Shown: in pieces, positions 1 through 5,535 of the stretch
Layout: each line of letters starts with the position of its first letter
Position numbering within the stretch: the first letter of the stretch is position 1
Source: Clostridia bacterium
Lineage (GTDB): Bacteria; Bacillota; Clostridia; UMGS1883
Assembly: GCA_021202495.1 (NCBI GenBank)
Contig: JAJQCX010000141.1
Span: 1 to 5,590 of the forward strand
Direction: 5' to 3'
DNA: 5,590 nucleotides
Position numbers and translations under genes: made by a program
The notes under the pieces: generated by a model
The model's input: only the letters and a program-made list of their open reading frames with translations
Told to the model about the DNA's origin: nothing
Databases searched by the model: none

Positions 1-157
1 GTTCTGCATATCTTTCGCTGCGGATTTCCTTTACCATGTCCACAACATCTTTTTCAGTCTTTATTCCGAGTTCATCAGCAATTCCTTCAAAAGCCTGTTG
101 TACTTCACATAAAGCCTCAGTTATAGAATTGTTTTCATCTACTCCGACAGACTTCAT
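1..157 (-). CDS. Small antitoxin-like protein, N-terminal 52 residues (partial)
   Basis: An open frame reads from ATG at 157 to the left edge with no stop, giving 52 residues. An AGGTGG Shine-Dalgarno sequence lies 8 nt before this ATG; an in-frame ATG at 163 is only 2 nt from it and is less likely. The protein is short, acidic and helical in character. It contains QQAFEGIADELGIKTEKDVV, followed by a basic KEIRSERY stretch. From memory, an 'AFxGxADExGxxxExDVVxxxKEIRxER' pattern resembles short antitoxins paired with PIN-type (VapC) or similar toxins, but this is recognition by pattern only. A toxin gene would be expected just beyond the left edge. The gene lies 49 nt after typA with no terminator between, so it may be cotranscribed. 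The coding call is fairly firm; the function is tentative. Confidence 0.6.
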   Translation of the reverse strand, partial: MKSVGVDENNSITEALCEVQQAFEGIADELGIKTEKDVVDMVKEIRSERYAE

Positions 158-172
158 CACCATTCCCACCTT

Positions 173-209
173 TTCGCTGACCACTCTACGCACTAACCAC
201 TGTCCACTA
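173..209 (-). repeat. Degenerate 7-bp tandem repeat after typA
   Basis: Read on the minus strand from the typA stop codon, the sequence divides into TAGTGGA, CAGTGGT, TAGTGCG, TAGAGTGGT and CAGCGAA. These are imperfect copies of a YAGTGGN heptamer. The first unit includes the TAG stop of typA. The function is unknown. No hairpin is apparent, so it does not look like an intrinsic terminator. Confidence 0.5.
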
Positions 210-2054
210 TTTATTCTCTTGCTCCATTGCCTTTTTCTTCTTGTTCGCTTCCTTCGCTCTGAGGTCTGCGCTCAAAATCTTTTTCCTCAATCTCAGCGTT
301 TTGGGCGTTACCTCCAAAAGCTCGTCGTCAGCGACAAATTCAAGACATTCCTCAAGGCTCATTTCCTTGTGGGGCACAAGGCGCAAAGCTTCGTCGCTGC
401 CCGCCGCGCGCATATTTGTCGCCTGCTTTTTCTTGCACACGTTCACAACAACGTCCTCAACTCTCGCGTTTTCGCCGACTACCATGCCCTCGTAGACCTC
501 AACGCCGGGTCCTATAAACATCGTTCCGCGATCCTGCGCGTTGAAAAGACCGTATGCTATGCTCTCGCCCGTTTCATAGGCGATGAGGCTTCCGCGTGAG
601 CGGGTGAAGGTTTCGCCCTTGTGGTACGGCTCGTAGCAGTCAAACACGTGGTTTATAATGCCCGTTCCCTTTGTCGCGGTCAAGAGCTCGCCCCTGTAAC
701 CTATGAGCCCTCTTGCGGGAATCTTAAATTCCATCTTCGTGTACCCTTGCGCCGACGGAGCCATGTTTGTCAGCGTGCCGTGCCTTGCGCCCACACCCTC
801 CATGACAATGCCCGTGTATTCGTCGGGCGCTTCGACGGTGAGCTGCTCTATCGGCTCGCACAATACGCCGTCAATCGTTTTATTTATCGTCTGCGGCTTT
901 GAAACCTGAAATTCGTAGCCCTGCCGCCTCATGTTTTCAATCAAAACCGAAAGATGAAGCTCGCCGCGTCCCGACACGATGAAGCTGTCGGGCGAATCTG
1001 TTTCCTCAACCTTTAAGCTGATGTTCGATTCAAGCTCGCGCATAAGACGGTCTCTGATGTGGCGGCTCGTCACATATTCTCCCTCGCGTCCCGCAAAGGG
1101 GCTGTTGTTTACGCTGAACGTCATCGAAAGCACCGGCTCGTCAACCGGCGTAAATTCGAGCGGTTCAACGCAGCCTTGCGCGCATATCGTGTCGCCTATC
1201 TCTATCTTCTCAATGCCCGAAATTGCGACTATTTCGCCCGCTCCCGCCTCTTCCGCAGGCTCCTTTTTCACGTTTTCATATGTCAAAAGCTTTGTCGCTC
1301 TCGCGTTGTACGAATCTTCACCCTCGCGTGAGACGGTCACCGGCATATTCGTGTGCACAATTCCGCGGTTTATTCTGCCGACGGCAATTCTGCCCGTGAA
1401 CTGATCGTAGTCGATGTTTGACACCAACATTTGGAACTCGCCCTCGCGCGTGTCCTTCGGCGCGGGAATATGATCCAAGATTAAGCCAAAGAGTACCGTT
1501 AAATCCTTTGTCGGCTCGTCGGGCGACAAGCTTGCCCAGCCGTCGCGCCCCGAAACGTAAACTACCGGCGCTTCAAGCTGCTCTTCGGTCGCCTCCAAAT
1601 CAATCAAAAGGTCGAGCAGCTCATCCGCCACCTCATAGGGGCGCGCCATCGGTCTGTCGACCTTATTTATAACAAGAATGGGGCACAAATTGAGCCCGAG
1701 CGCCTTTTTCAGCACAAATCGCGTCTGCGGCATACAACCCTCAAAAGCGTCAACCAACAGCAGCACTCCGTCCGCCATTTTAAGTCCGCGCTCCACCTCT
1801 CCGCCGAAATCGGCGTGACCGGGCGTATCGATAATATTTATTTTCACGCCCTTGTAAACAAGAGAGGTATTTTTCGCAAGTATAGTGATTCCTCTCTCTC
1901 TTTCAAGGTCGTTTGAGTCCATCACTCTTTCCTCAACCTGCTCATTTTCACGAAAAACGCCGCTCTGCTTGAGCATTGCGTCCACAAGCGTCGTCTTGCC
2001 GTGGTCAACATGGGCGATTATCGCTATATTTCTTATATTCTGCGGTTCTGTCAT
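207..2054 (-). CDS. typA: Ribosome-associated GTPase TypA/BipA
   Basis: This is a translational GTPase of the EF-G/LepA superfamily. It binds the 70S ribosome, supports 50S assembly and affects growth under cold and other stresses. Seen from ATG at 2054 (615 aa, normal family length): G1 AHVDHGKT at ~14-21, G2 RERGITI at ~52-58, G3 DTPGH at 76-80, G4 NKVD at 130-133, and a G5-like VSGRDGWA near 167. A beta-barrel domain II follows at ~204-291, then the SGRGELHLSVL segment of domain III. Next comes the BipA-typical ARGLIGYRGELLTATKGTG segment and a conserved RLRKKIL near the lysine-rich C terminus. An in-frame TTG at 2060 is an alternative start: AAAAGG lies 5 nt before it and 11 nt before the ATG. 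The gene lies 54 nt downstream of the HD-domain gene on the same strand, so cotranscription is likely. Confidence 0.96.
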   Translation of the reverse strand: MTEPQNIRNIAIIAHVDHGKTTLVDAMLKQSGVFRENEQVEERVMDSNDLERERGITILAKNTSLVYKGVKINIIDTPGHADFGGEVERGLKMADGVLLLVDAFEGCMPQTRFVLKKALGLNLCPILVINKVDRPMARPYEVADELLDLLIDLEATEEQLEAPVVYVSGRDGWASLSPDEPTKDLTVLFGLILDHIPAPKDTREGEFQMLVSNIDYDQFTGRIAVGRINRGIVHTNMPVTVSREGEDSYNARATKLLTYENVKKEPAEEAGAGEIVAISGIEKIEIGDTICAQGCVEPLEFTPVDEPVLSMTFSVNNSPFAGREGEYVTSRHIRDRLMRELESNISLKVEETDSPDSFIVSGRGELHLSVLIENMRRQGYEFQVSKPQTINKTIDGVLCEPIEQLTVEAPDEYTGIVMEGVGARHGTLTNMAPSAQGYTKMEFKIPARGLIGYRGELLTATKGTGIINHVFDCYEPYHKGETFTRSRGSLIAYETGESIAYGLFNAQDRGTMFIGPGVEVYEGMVVGENARVEDVVVNVCKKKQATNMRAAGSDEALRLVPHKEMSLEECLEFVADDELLEVTPKTLRLRKKILSADLRAKEANKKKKAMEQENK

Positions 2055-2108
2055 CCTCAATTCATCCTTTTCGCGTATAATATCCTTTCCATTTTCCCCG
2101 CATTATAG

Positions 2109-2687
2109 TTAACTTTTTTTCTCGGTGACGAAAGCGCTCCAGCAGTCCGCAAACTGCAAAAGAAGCAGCAGCGGGCACTCCTTTGTCGCGACGCTTTTGT
2201 TGTCGTCAACATACTGCCCGTCGTGATAAATAACAGCCTGCACCTCTTCTTCGGAAAGATGTATATACGGCAGCGCAAGATACAAGCTTCTCACCGGAAC
2301 CGAAAGGTACGTCAGGTTATTGTTAAACGCATACGGGTACGTCGCCCCGTAGCCGTATTGCCGCTGCCTGTCGGTCGGCTTGTTTTTAATATACTGCGGG
2401 TTTCCCGGCATACCGACCTTGCCCAAATCGTGAATGAGAGCCACGATAACGCAGCTTTCGTCACTCACCGACGGCGCAAGAGCATGCTTTATTCGAAGCA
2501 TACTCTCGCACACGTTCACACTGTGCTCCAAAAGCCCGCCCTCCTTTGACATGTGAAACCTCGTGCTTGCCGGAGCCGTCAAAAACTCCGTTTCATTTTC
2601 CATAAATTCTATCAAACGGTCAAATTCCGCTTTTCTGTCAATAACAATTGATTTTATGCGTTCGTAACGCTCACGAACATCAGCCAC
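2109..2687 (-). CDS. HD-domain phosphohydrolase (stand-alone)
   Basis: A 192-aa predicted metal-dependent phosphohydrolase or phosphodiesterase. Starting from GTG at 2687, the HD-type ligands are H55 (in GGLLEHSVNV), H86-D87 (in LIHDLGK) and a late D181 (in LQFADCW). H143 and H155 (in IYHDGQY) lie where extra metal ligands occur in some HD proteins. The stretch APASTRFHMSKEGGLLEHS resembles the HD domain of YhaM-type 3'-5' exoribonucleases, but the N-terminal OB-fold of YhaM is absent. The substrate is therefore unknown: RNA ends, nucleotides and cyclic nucleotides are all possible. The frame is open upstream to a TTG at 2705, but GTG at 2687 is chosen because a GGGAGG site lies exactly 7 nt before it. 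The gene is first in the minus-strand unit and lies ahead of typA. No signal peptide or membrane segment is seen. Confidence 0.88.
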   Translation of the reverse strand: MADVRERYERIKSIVIDRKAEFDRLIEFMENETEFLTAPASTRFHMSKEGGLLEHSVNVCESMLRIKHALAPSVSDESCVIVALIHDLGKVGMPGNPQYIKNKPTDRQRQYGYGATYPYAFNNNLTYLSVPVRSLYLALPYIHLSEEEVQAVIYHDGQYVDDNKSVATKECPLLLLLQFADCWSAFVTEKKS

Positions 2688-2694
2688 TATACAG

Positions 2695-2700
2695 CCTCCC
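2695..2700 (-). promoter_or_regulatory. Ribosome binding site of the HD-domain gene
   Basis: GGGAGG on the minus strand, 7 nt before the GTG at 2687. It lies inside the longer open frame that begins at TTG 2705, so it settles the start on the GTG. Confidence 0.8.
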
Positions 2701-2751
2701 AACAAAACGGTTTTTCAGATAGTGTAATATTAAAAATATCTTATCCTCTCT

Positions 2752-2780
2752 ATTATATATCCCTTATCTCATTTTTGCAA
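2752..2780 (-). promoter_or_regulatory. Sigma-A type promoter for the HD-domain gene and typA
   Basis: On the minus strand, TTGCAA (2780-2775) is followed after exactly 17 nt by TATAAT (2757-2752). Transcription would start near 2745, leaving a leader of about 58 nt before the GTG start. It stands back to back with the ppx promoter. The -10 is a perfect match and the -35 matches 4 of 6 positions. Confidence 0.7.
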
Positions 2781-2809
2781 CACCAAATTTCAATCGCAAA
2801 TATTTTTGA

Positions 2810-2838
2810 TTGACTTATATACCGTTTTATTGTAAAAT
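2810..2838 (+). promoter_or_regulatory. Sigma-A type promoter for the ppx-trmL-trxA operon
   Basis: TTGACT (2810-2815), a 17-nt spacer and TAAAAT (2833-2838) form a near-consensus promoter, with a predicted start near 2845 and a leader of about 33 nt. A perfect TATAAT at 2844-2849 lies just downstream but has no recognisable -35 at 17-18 nt, so it is a second choice. The rest of the 190-bp divergent region (2688-2877) is AT-rich and shows no RNA gene or strong operator. Confidence 0.72.
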
Positions 2839-2877
2839 AAATGTATAATCAAATAAAAATATCGGAGGTGCATCGCC

Positions 2878-3810
2878 ATGGAAAAACGTATAGCTGTAAT
2901 CGATTTGGGTTCCAATTCCGTCCGCATGAGCATCAACCTTCTCCGAGACAACGGAGAGTGGGAATCTCTGCAAAAGCTCCGCACAACCGTGCGCCTTTCG
3001 GAGGGCATGGGCGCGGACAACATTTTAAAGGAAACGTCTATGACGCGCGTCATCGCCGCTCTTAAAGAATTTTGCACCATCGCAAAAAATAATTCGTGCC
3101 AGACAATCGTTGCCATAGCAACGGCAGCCGTGCGCAACGCCGTCAACCGTAAAAAATTCATCGACCGTGTTTTGAGCGAAACCGGCATCCGCTTCGACGT
3201 CATTTCGGGAGAGGACGAGGCTTATTACAGCTACCTTTCCGTGCGCGAATCGCTCCCCATTAAGAACGGGCTCATTTTTGACACCGGCGGCGGCTCAACC
3301 GAGCTCATTTTGGTTCGTGACAAACAGCTTGTGGCATCAACCAGCCTTCCGCTCGGTGCGGTTGTCATGTCCGAGCGCATGAAGCGCCTTCCCCAGTCTG
3401 AAATTTACCGCTATGTTTCGACAACTCTCGGCACAGTCGACTGGATTGACCAAGCGCAGTCATTCGACTTGTACGGCGTAGGCGGCAGCGCAAAAACGCT
3501 CGCCACCCTTTCCGTTAAGGAGCTCCGCCTCATTGAGGAGCTTCACGGGCTCACTCTCCCCTATTCAAAGGTTGCCGCAATTTATCAAAAGCTCTACAAC
3601 ACGCCGCTTGAGCTTCGCAAAAACCTCCCCGGCATGGATCCGAGCCGTGCGGACATCATTTTTGAAGGGCTCACCCCCATGAAAGCGCTCATGGATATGC
3701 TCGGCAGCAAAAAAATAATCATCTCCTCCTACGGCGTAAAAGAGGGCGTATTTTTTCGCGTCCGTGAAGAAATACTAAAAAATGAATGGGGTAAAACAAA
3801 TGAGTCTTAA
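2878..3810 (+). CDS. ppx: Ppx/GppA family phosphatase (exopolyphosphatase type)
   Basis: A 310-aa member of the ASKHA-fold Ppx/GppA family, which releases phosphate from polyphosphate ends and/or converts pppGpp to ppGpp. Visible motifs: phosphate-1 loop IDLGSNSVRM at 8-17; ATAAVRNAVNR near 81-91; ISGEDEAYYSY at 109-119, carrying the candidate catalytic glutamate; phosphate-2 loop DTGGGSTEL at 135-143; then GVGGSAKTLA, MDPSRADI and SSYGVKEG. The length fits the short two-domain form; the C-terminal HD and helical domains of E. coli Ppx and GppA (about 500 aa) are absent. Sequence alone does not separate polyphosphatase from pppGpp phosphatase, so the symbol is a family label. GGAGG at 2864-2868 lies 9 nt before the ATG. 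It is first in a three-gene operon, and its 3' end overlaps trmL by 11 nt. Confidence 0.92.
   Translation: MEKRIAVIDLGSNSVRMSINLLRDNGEWESLQKLRTTVRLSEGMGADNILKETSMTRVIAALKEFCTIAKNNSCQTIVAIATAAVRNAVNRKKFIDRVLSETGIRFDVISGEDEAYYSYLSVRESLPIKNGLIFDTGGGSTELILVRDKQLVASTSLPLGAVVMSERMKRLPQSEIYRYVSTTLGTVDWIDQAQSFDLYGVGGSAKTLATLSVKELRLIEELHGLTLPYSKVAAIYQKLYNTPLELRKNLPGMDPSRADIIFEGLTPMKALMDMLGSKKIIISSYGVKEGVFFRVREEILKNEWGKTNES
3788..3792 (+). promoter_or_regulatory. Ribosome binding site of trmL, inside the end of ppx
   Basis: GGGGT lies 7 nt before the ATG at 3800 and within the last codons of ppx. It is weak, but it favours the 3800 start over the in-frame ATG at 3782, which has no clear site. Translational coupling with ppx is likely. 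Confidence 0.5.
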
Positions 3811-4282
3811 CATCGTTCTCGTCGAGCCGGAAATTCCGCAAAATACCGGCAACATTTCCCGCACCTGCGCCGCGACCGGTTCTAAGCTTCACATTGTCAA
3901 GCCAATGGGCTTTGAGGTCACCGATAAGCACCTAAAACGCGCCGGGCTTGACTATTGGCATCTTTTAGATCTCACCTACTACGAAAATCTTGACGATTTC
4001 TTTCAAAAAAACAGCGGCACATTCTGGTTTTGTTCAACCAAAGCGCCGCAATGCTATTCCGACGTTTCCTTTCACGACGGGGATTATCTCGTTTTCGGCA
4101 AGGAAACAAAGGGTCTTCCCGAAGAGCTTTTAAAAGACAATCTTTCCCGCACAATCCGTATCCCGATGATTTCGGACGCACGCAGCCTCAACCTGTCAAA
4201 CTCTGTCGCGGTAGTTGCCTACGAAGCTCTCCGCCAAACAAATTTCGCGCAGCTAAAACAGCAATCCGAATATTTGCTGTAA
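3800..4282 (+). CDS. trmL: tRNA (cytidine/uridine(34)-2'-O)-methyltransferase TrmL
   Basis: A SPOUT-class methyltransferase that uses S-adenosylmethionine to methylate the wobble ribose (position 34) of tRNA-Leu isoacceptors; it acts in the cytoplasm as a dimer. From ATG at 3800 the protein has 160 aa, the usual size for this minimal SPOUT family. Seen: motif 1 region PEIPQNTGNISRTCAATG at 10-27; GLDYWHLLDL at 49-58, typical of TrmL; motif 2 LVFGKETKGLPEEL at 97-110; motif 3 IPMISDARSLNLSNSVAVVAYE at 121-142, forming the trefoil knot and cofactor pocket. An in-frame ATG at 3782 would add six residues (MNGVKQ); the family normally starts just before 'LNIVLxEPEIPxNTGN', so 3800 is preferred. 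The start lies inside ppx (11-nt overlap), and thioredoxin follows after 17 nt, so the three are probably one transcript. Confidence 0.93.
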   Translation: MSLNIVLVEPEIPQNTGNISRTCAATGSKLHIVKPMGFEVTDKHLKRAGLDYWHLLDLTYYENLDDFFQKNSGTFWFCSTKAPQCYSDVSFHDGDYLVFGKETKGLPEELLKDNLSRTIRIPMISDARSLNLSNSVAVVAYEALRQTNFAQLKQQSEYLL

Positions 4283-4299
4283 GAAAGGATGTATGATAA

Positions 4300-4614
4300 A
4301 TGCTTCAAGTAAATAAGGACAATTTCACCCAAGAGGTTCTTCAGTCTCCCATTCCCGTTGTGGTTGACTTTTTCGCCACATGGTGCGGTCCGTGCCGCAT
4401 GATTTCCCCCGTCCTCGACTCCGTTTCCGAGGACTATGCCGGCAAGGTCAAATTCGTCCGCCTCGACGTTGACGAAGCGACCGAAATCTCCATCCAATAC
4501 GGCGTAATGAGCATCCCCACGCTCATAATGTTCCAAAACGGACAAGAAGTCGACAAAACAATCGGCGCAATAGGCGCGGAAGAACTGACCGACTGGATAG
4601 ACGGCAACATATAA
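4300..4614 (+). CDS. trxA: Thioredoxin
   Basis: A 104-aa cytoplasmic dithiol-disulfide carrier that reduces protein disulfides and is itself recharged by a thioredoxin reductase (not in this window). It has the full single-domain thioredoxin fold length. The active site WCGPC is at 28-32 (C29 and C32), the buried acidic residue is D23 in VVVDFFATW, and the cis-proline is P73 in MSIPTLIMF. A G81 turn follows. There is no signal peptide. The site AAAGGATG at 4284-4291 lies 8 nt before the ATG. It is the last gene of the ppx-trmL-trxA operon, and a strong intrinsic terminator follows at 4649-4694. Confidence 0.96.
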   Translation: MLQVNKDNFTQEVLQSPIPVVVDFFATWCGPCRMISPVLDSVSEDYAGKVKFVRLDVDEATEISIQYGVMSIPTLIMFQNGQEVDKTIGAIGAEELTDWIDGNI

Positions 4615-4645
4615 AATAAGAAGCACTGATTAATTACAGCGCTTC
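4609..4645 (-). terminator. Intrinsic terminator for the minus-strand relB gene
   Basis: On the minus strand, GAAGCGCTG (4645-4637) pairs with CAGTGCTTC (4628-4620) across an 8-nt loop. This gives nine pairs with a single G-U wobble. The U-rich run TTATTTTATAT (4619-4609) follows immediately and overlaps the trxA stop codon. On the plus strand the same stem has an A-C mismatch and no U tract, so the orientation is clear. Confidence 0.75.
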
Positions 4646-4648
4646 CAT

Positions 4649-4694
4649 AACGGTTCTGCGATAACATAGCGTTTATTGTAGAACCGTTTTTATT
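4649..4694 (+). terminator. Intrinsic terminator for the ppx-trmL-trxA operon
   Basis: AACGGTTCTGCGATAA (4649-4664) pairs with TTATTGTAGAACCGTT (4673-4688): 16 pairs including two G-U wobbles, with an 8-nt loop. The U-rich TTTTTATT runs from 4687 to 4694 and begins in the foot of the stem. It ends at the relB stop codon. It lacks a U tract in the opposite direction. Confidence 0.88.
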
Positions 4695-4974
4695 ACGCTT
4701 TAAAAACAGCCTCGGCGTCTCTCCCCTGCCCCGCTTCCGCCTGTTTCATGCTTGTATCCATCATGCAATCGAACTGCTCGGCTGTCATTGCGTCTCGTGT
4801 TGTAACAGCAGGCATAGTCATAGCATACTGAATATCATGCTGCATAATAATCTGCCTGTAAAGCGAATCAATTAGAACGGATACCGGAATGCCCAACTGC
4901 TCCAATACCTTCTCCGCCTCTCTTTTTATTTCGGGATTAACCCTCGCCGTCACATTTGCCGTTTTATATGCCAT
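4693..4974 (-). CDS. RelB/DinJ family antitoxin, no adjacent toxin
   Basis: A 93-aa antitoxin of the RelB/DinJ family. These use an N-terminal ribbon-helix-helix fold to bind DNA as dimers and a C-terminal segment to neutralise a RelE/YafQ-type mRNA interferase. Seen: the strand ANVTARV at ~6-12, then the helices PEIKREAEKVLEQLGI and VSVLIDSLYRQIIMQ, typical of DinJ-like proteins. The variable tail is rich in Met, Gln and Glu and ends GRDAEAVFKA. From memory, relatives often continue with a further short basic stretch after '..VFxxLR', so the tail may be slightly clipped. The start is ATG at 4974, with AGGAGG 8 nt upstream; a GTG at 4983 overlaps that site and is rejected. No toxin is next to it: downstream is convergent trxA and upstream is the kinase fragment. 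An own promoter with an operator-like palindrome suggests autoregulation. Confidence 0.88.
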   Translation of the reverse strand: MAYKTANVTARVNPEIKREAEKVLEQLGIPVSVLIDSLYRQIIMQHDIQYAMTMPAVTTRDAMTAEQFDCMMDTSMKQAEAGQGRDAEAVFKA

Positions 4975-4982
4975 AATATACA

Positions 4983-4988
4983 CCTCCT
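4983..4988 (-). promoter_or_regulatory. Ribosome binding site of the relB-type gene
   Basis: A perfect AGGAGG on the minus strand, 8 nt before ATG 4974. It overlaps the alternative GTG at 4983 and so excludes it as a start. Confidence 0.85.
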
Positions 4989-5019
4989 CATTTTACCGCT
5001 CATCTATTAAACCAATATT

Positions 5020-5048
5020 ATTATCGCATTTTGTATTGCGTTTTGCAA
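5020..5048 (-). promoter_or_regulatory. Promoter of the relB-type antitoxin gene
   Basis: On the minus strand, TTGCAA (5048-5043) is followed after 17 nt by GATAAT (5025-5020). An extended -10 TGC directly precedes the -10 (5028-5026). The start would be near 5013, giving a leader of about 39 nt. The -35 overlaps one arm of the inverted repeat at 5033-5051. Confidence 0.75.
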
Positions 5049-5051
5049 TAC
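5033..5051. promoter_or_regulatory. Operator-like perfect inverted repeat over the relB promoter
   Basis: GTATTGC (5033-5039) and GCAATAC (5045-5051) form a perfect 7-bp inverted repeat with a 5-bp centre. It covers the -35 and part of the spacer of the antitoxin promoter, where a bound ribbon-helix-helix repressor would block RNA polymerase. Binding by the RelB protein encoded here is inference from how RelB-family operons are known to autoregulate. Confidence 0.65.
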
Positions 5052-5083
5052 TTTTTATTTTTCCTATGCTCAACCTTAACAAA

Positions 5084-5535
5084 TCATGCCTTGCGCAGCA
5101 GAATATGACAGCAAAATTCATTATCCTCTTCATAAAATTGAATCATTCCGTCATATTTCTCCACAACCGCCTTTACCGATTGTATTCCTATTCCGTGCAG
5201 CTCTTTATCCTCTTTTGACGTTGCAAGCTCACTGTTTTCCTTTAATACCGAGACGTCTATACTGTTTGCGATTAAAATCGACAAATATGCGCCCGCTCGT
5301 TTAATATCTATCGTAATTCGTTTTTCCTTCGTTTTTTCCGCCGCCTCGATTGCGTTATCCGTCAAATTCCCGAATATTGCGGCGGTATCAATCATGTCCA
5401 AACCCGATATTGCGCTTTTTTCTTCTCTTATTTCAATGTGTATACCCTTTTGATTGCATACGGCTGCTTTCGCGTTCATAACCGCATTGAACGCGTCATT
5501 TTCCGTATTTATCAGATTTTGCAGGGCAGGCATGT
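5084..5535 (-). CDS. GHKL-domain (Agr-type) sensor histidine kinase, C-terminal part
   Basis: This is the ATP-binding domain of an AgrC-like sensor kinase, which normally detects a peptide signal through an N-terminal membrane domain and phosphorylates a LytTR-type regulator. About 149 residues are readable. NLINTENDAFNAVMNAKAA (6-24) corresponds to the segment just after the phosphoacceptor helix. The N box is GNLTDNAIEAAEK at 55-67. The G-box LHGIGIQSVKAVVEKYDG lies at 112-129, and the domain ends normally at RKA. The phospho-accepting histidine and all membrane helices are missing because the reading frame runs into poly-G from 5536. The ATG at 5533 is almost surely an internal methionine. 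The truncation is probably an assembly effect and not a biological one. No response regulator is downstream; it could lie beyond the contig end. Confidence 0.85.

Noticed and set aside
36..599. Long plus-strand open frame opposite the small left gene and the end of typA
   Set aside because: It is antisense to the clear typA coding sequence and to the left-edge gene. It has no ribosome binding site and its translation resembles no protein family.
979..1404. Long plus-strand open frame inside typA
   Set aside because: It lies wholly antisense to conserved typA domains and the composition is that of a shadow frame in a moderately GC-rich gene.
2102..2107. TATAAT on the minus strand between the HD gene and typA as a separate typA promoter
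   Set aside because: The hexamer is perfect, but no recognisable -35 lies 16-18 nt upstream (the region is A-rich with CGTCAC) and there is no extended -10. A weak internal promoter remains possible but is not supported.
2727..2739. ATATT/AATAT inverted repeat in the leader of the HD gene
   Set aside because: It is low-complexity AT sequence with a very short stem; it is expected by chance in this AT-rich region and does not suggest a riboswitch or operator.
2790..3203. Minus-strand open frame over the start of ppx
   Set aside because: It is antisense to the ppx phosphate loop and promoter, with no ribosome binding site; a chance frame.
4219..4626. Minus-strand open frame across trmL end and trxA
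   Set aside because: It is antisense to the thioredoxin active-site coding region, lacks a ribosome binding site and runs through the relB terminator.
4889..5218. Plus-strand open frame over the relB promoter with a hydrophobic translation
   Set aside because: The hydrophobic look comes from AT-rich antisense sequence. It covers the relB start, promoter and operator and the kinase end, and has no ribosome binding site.
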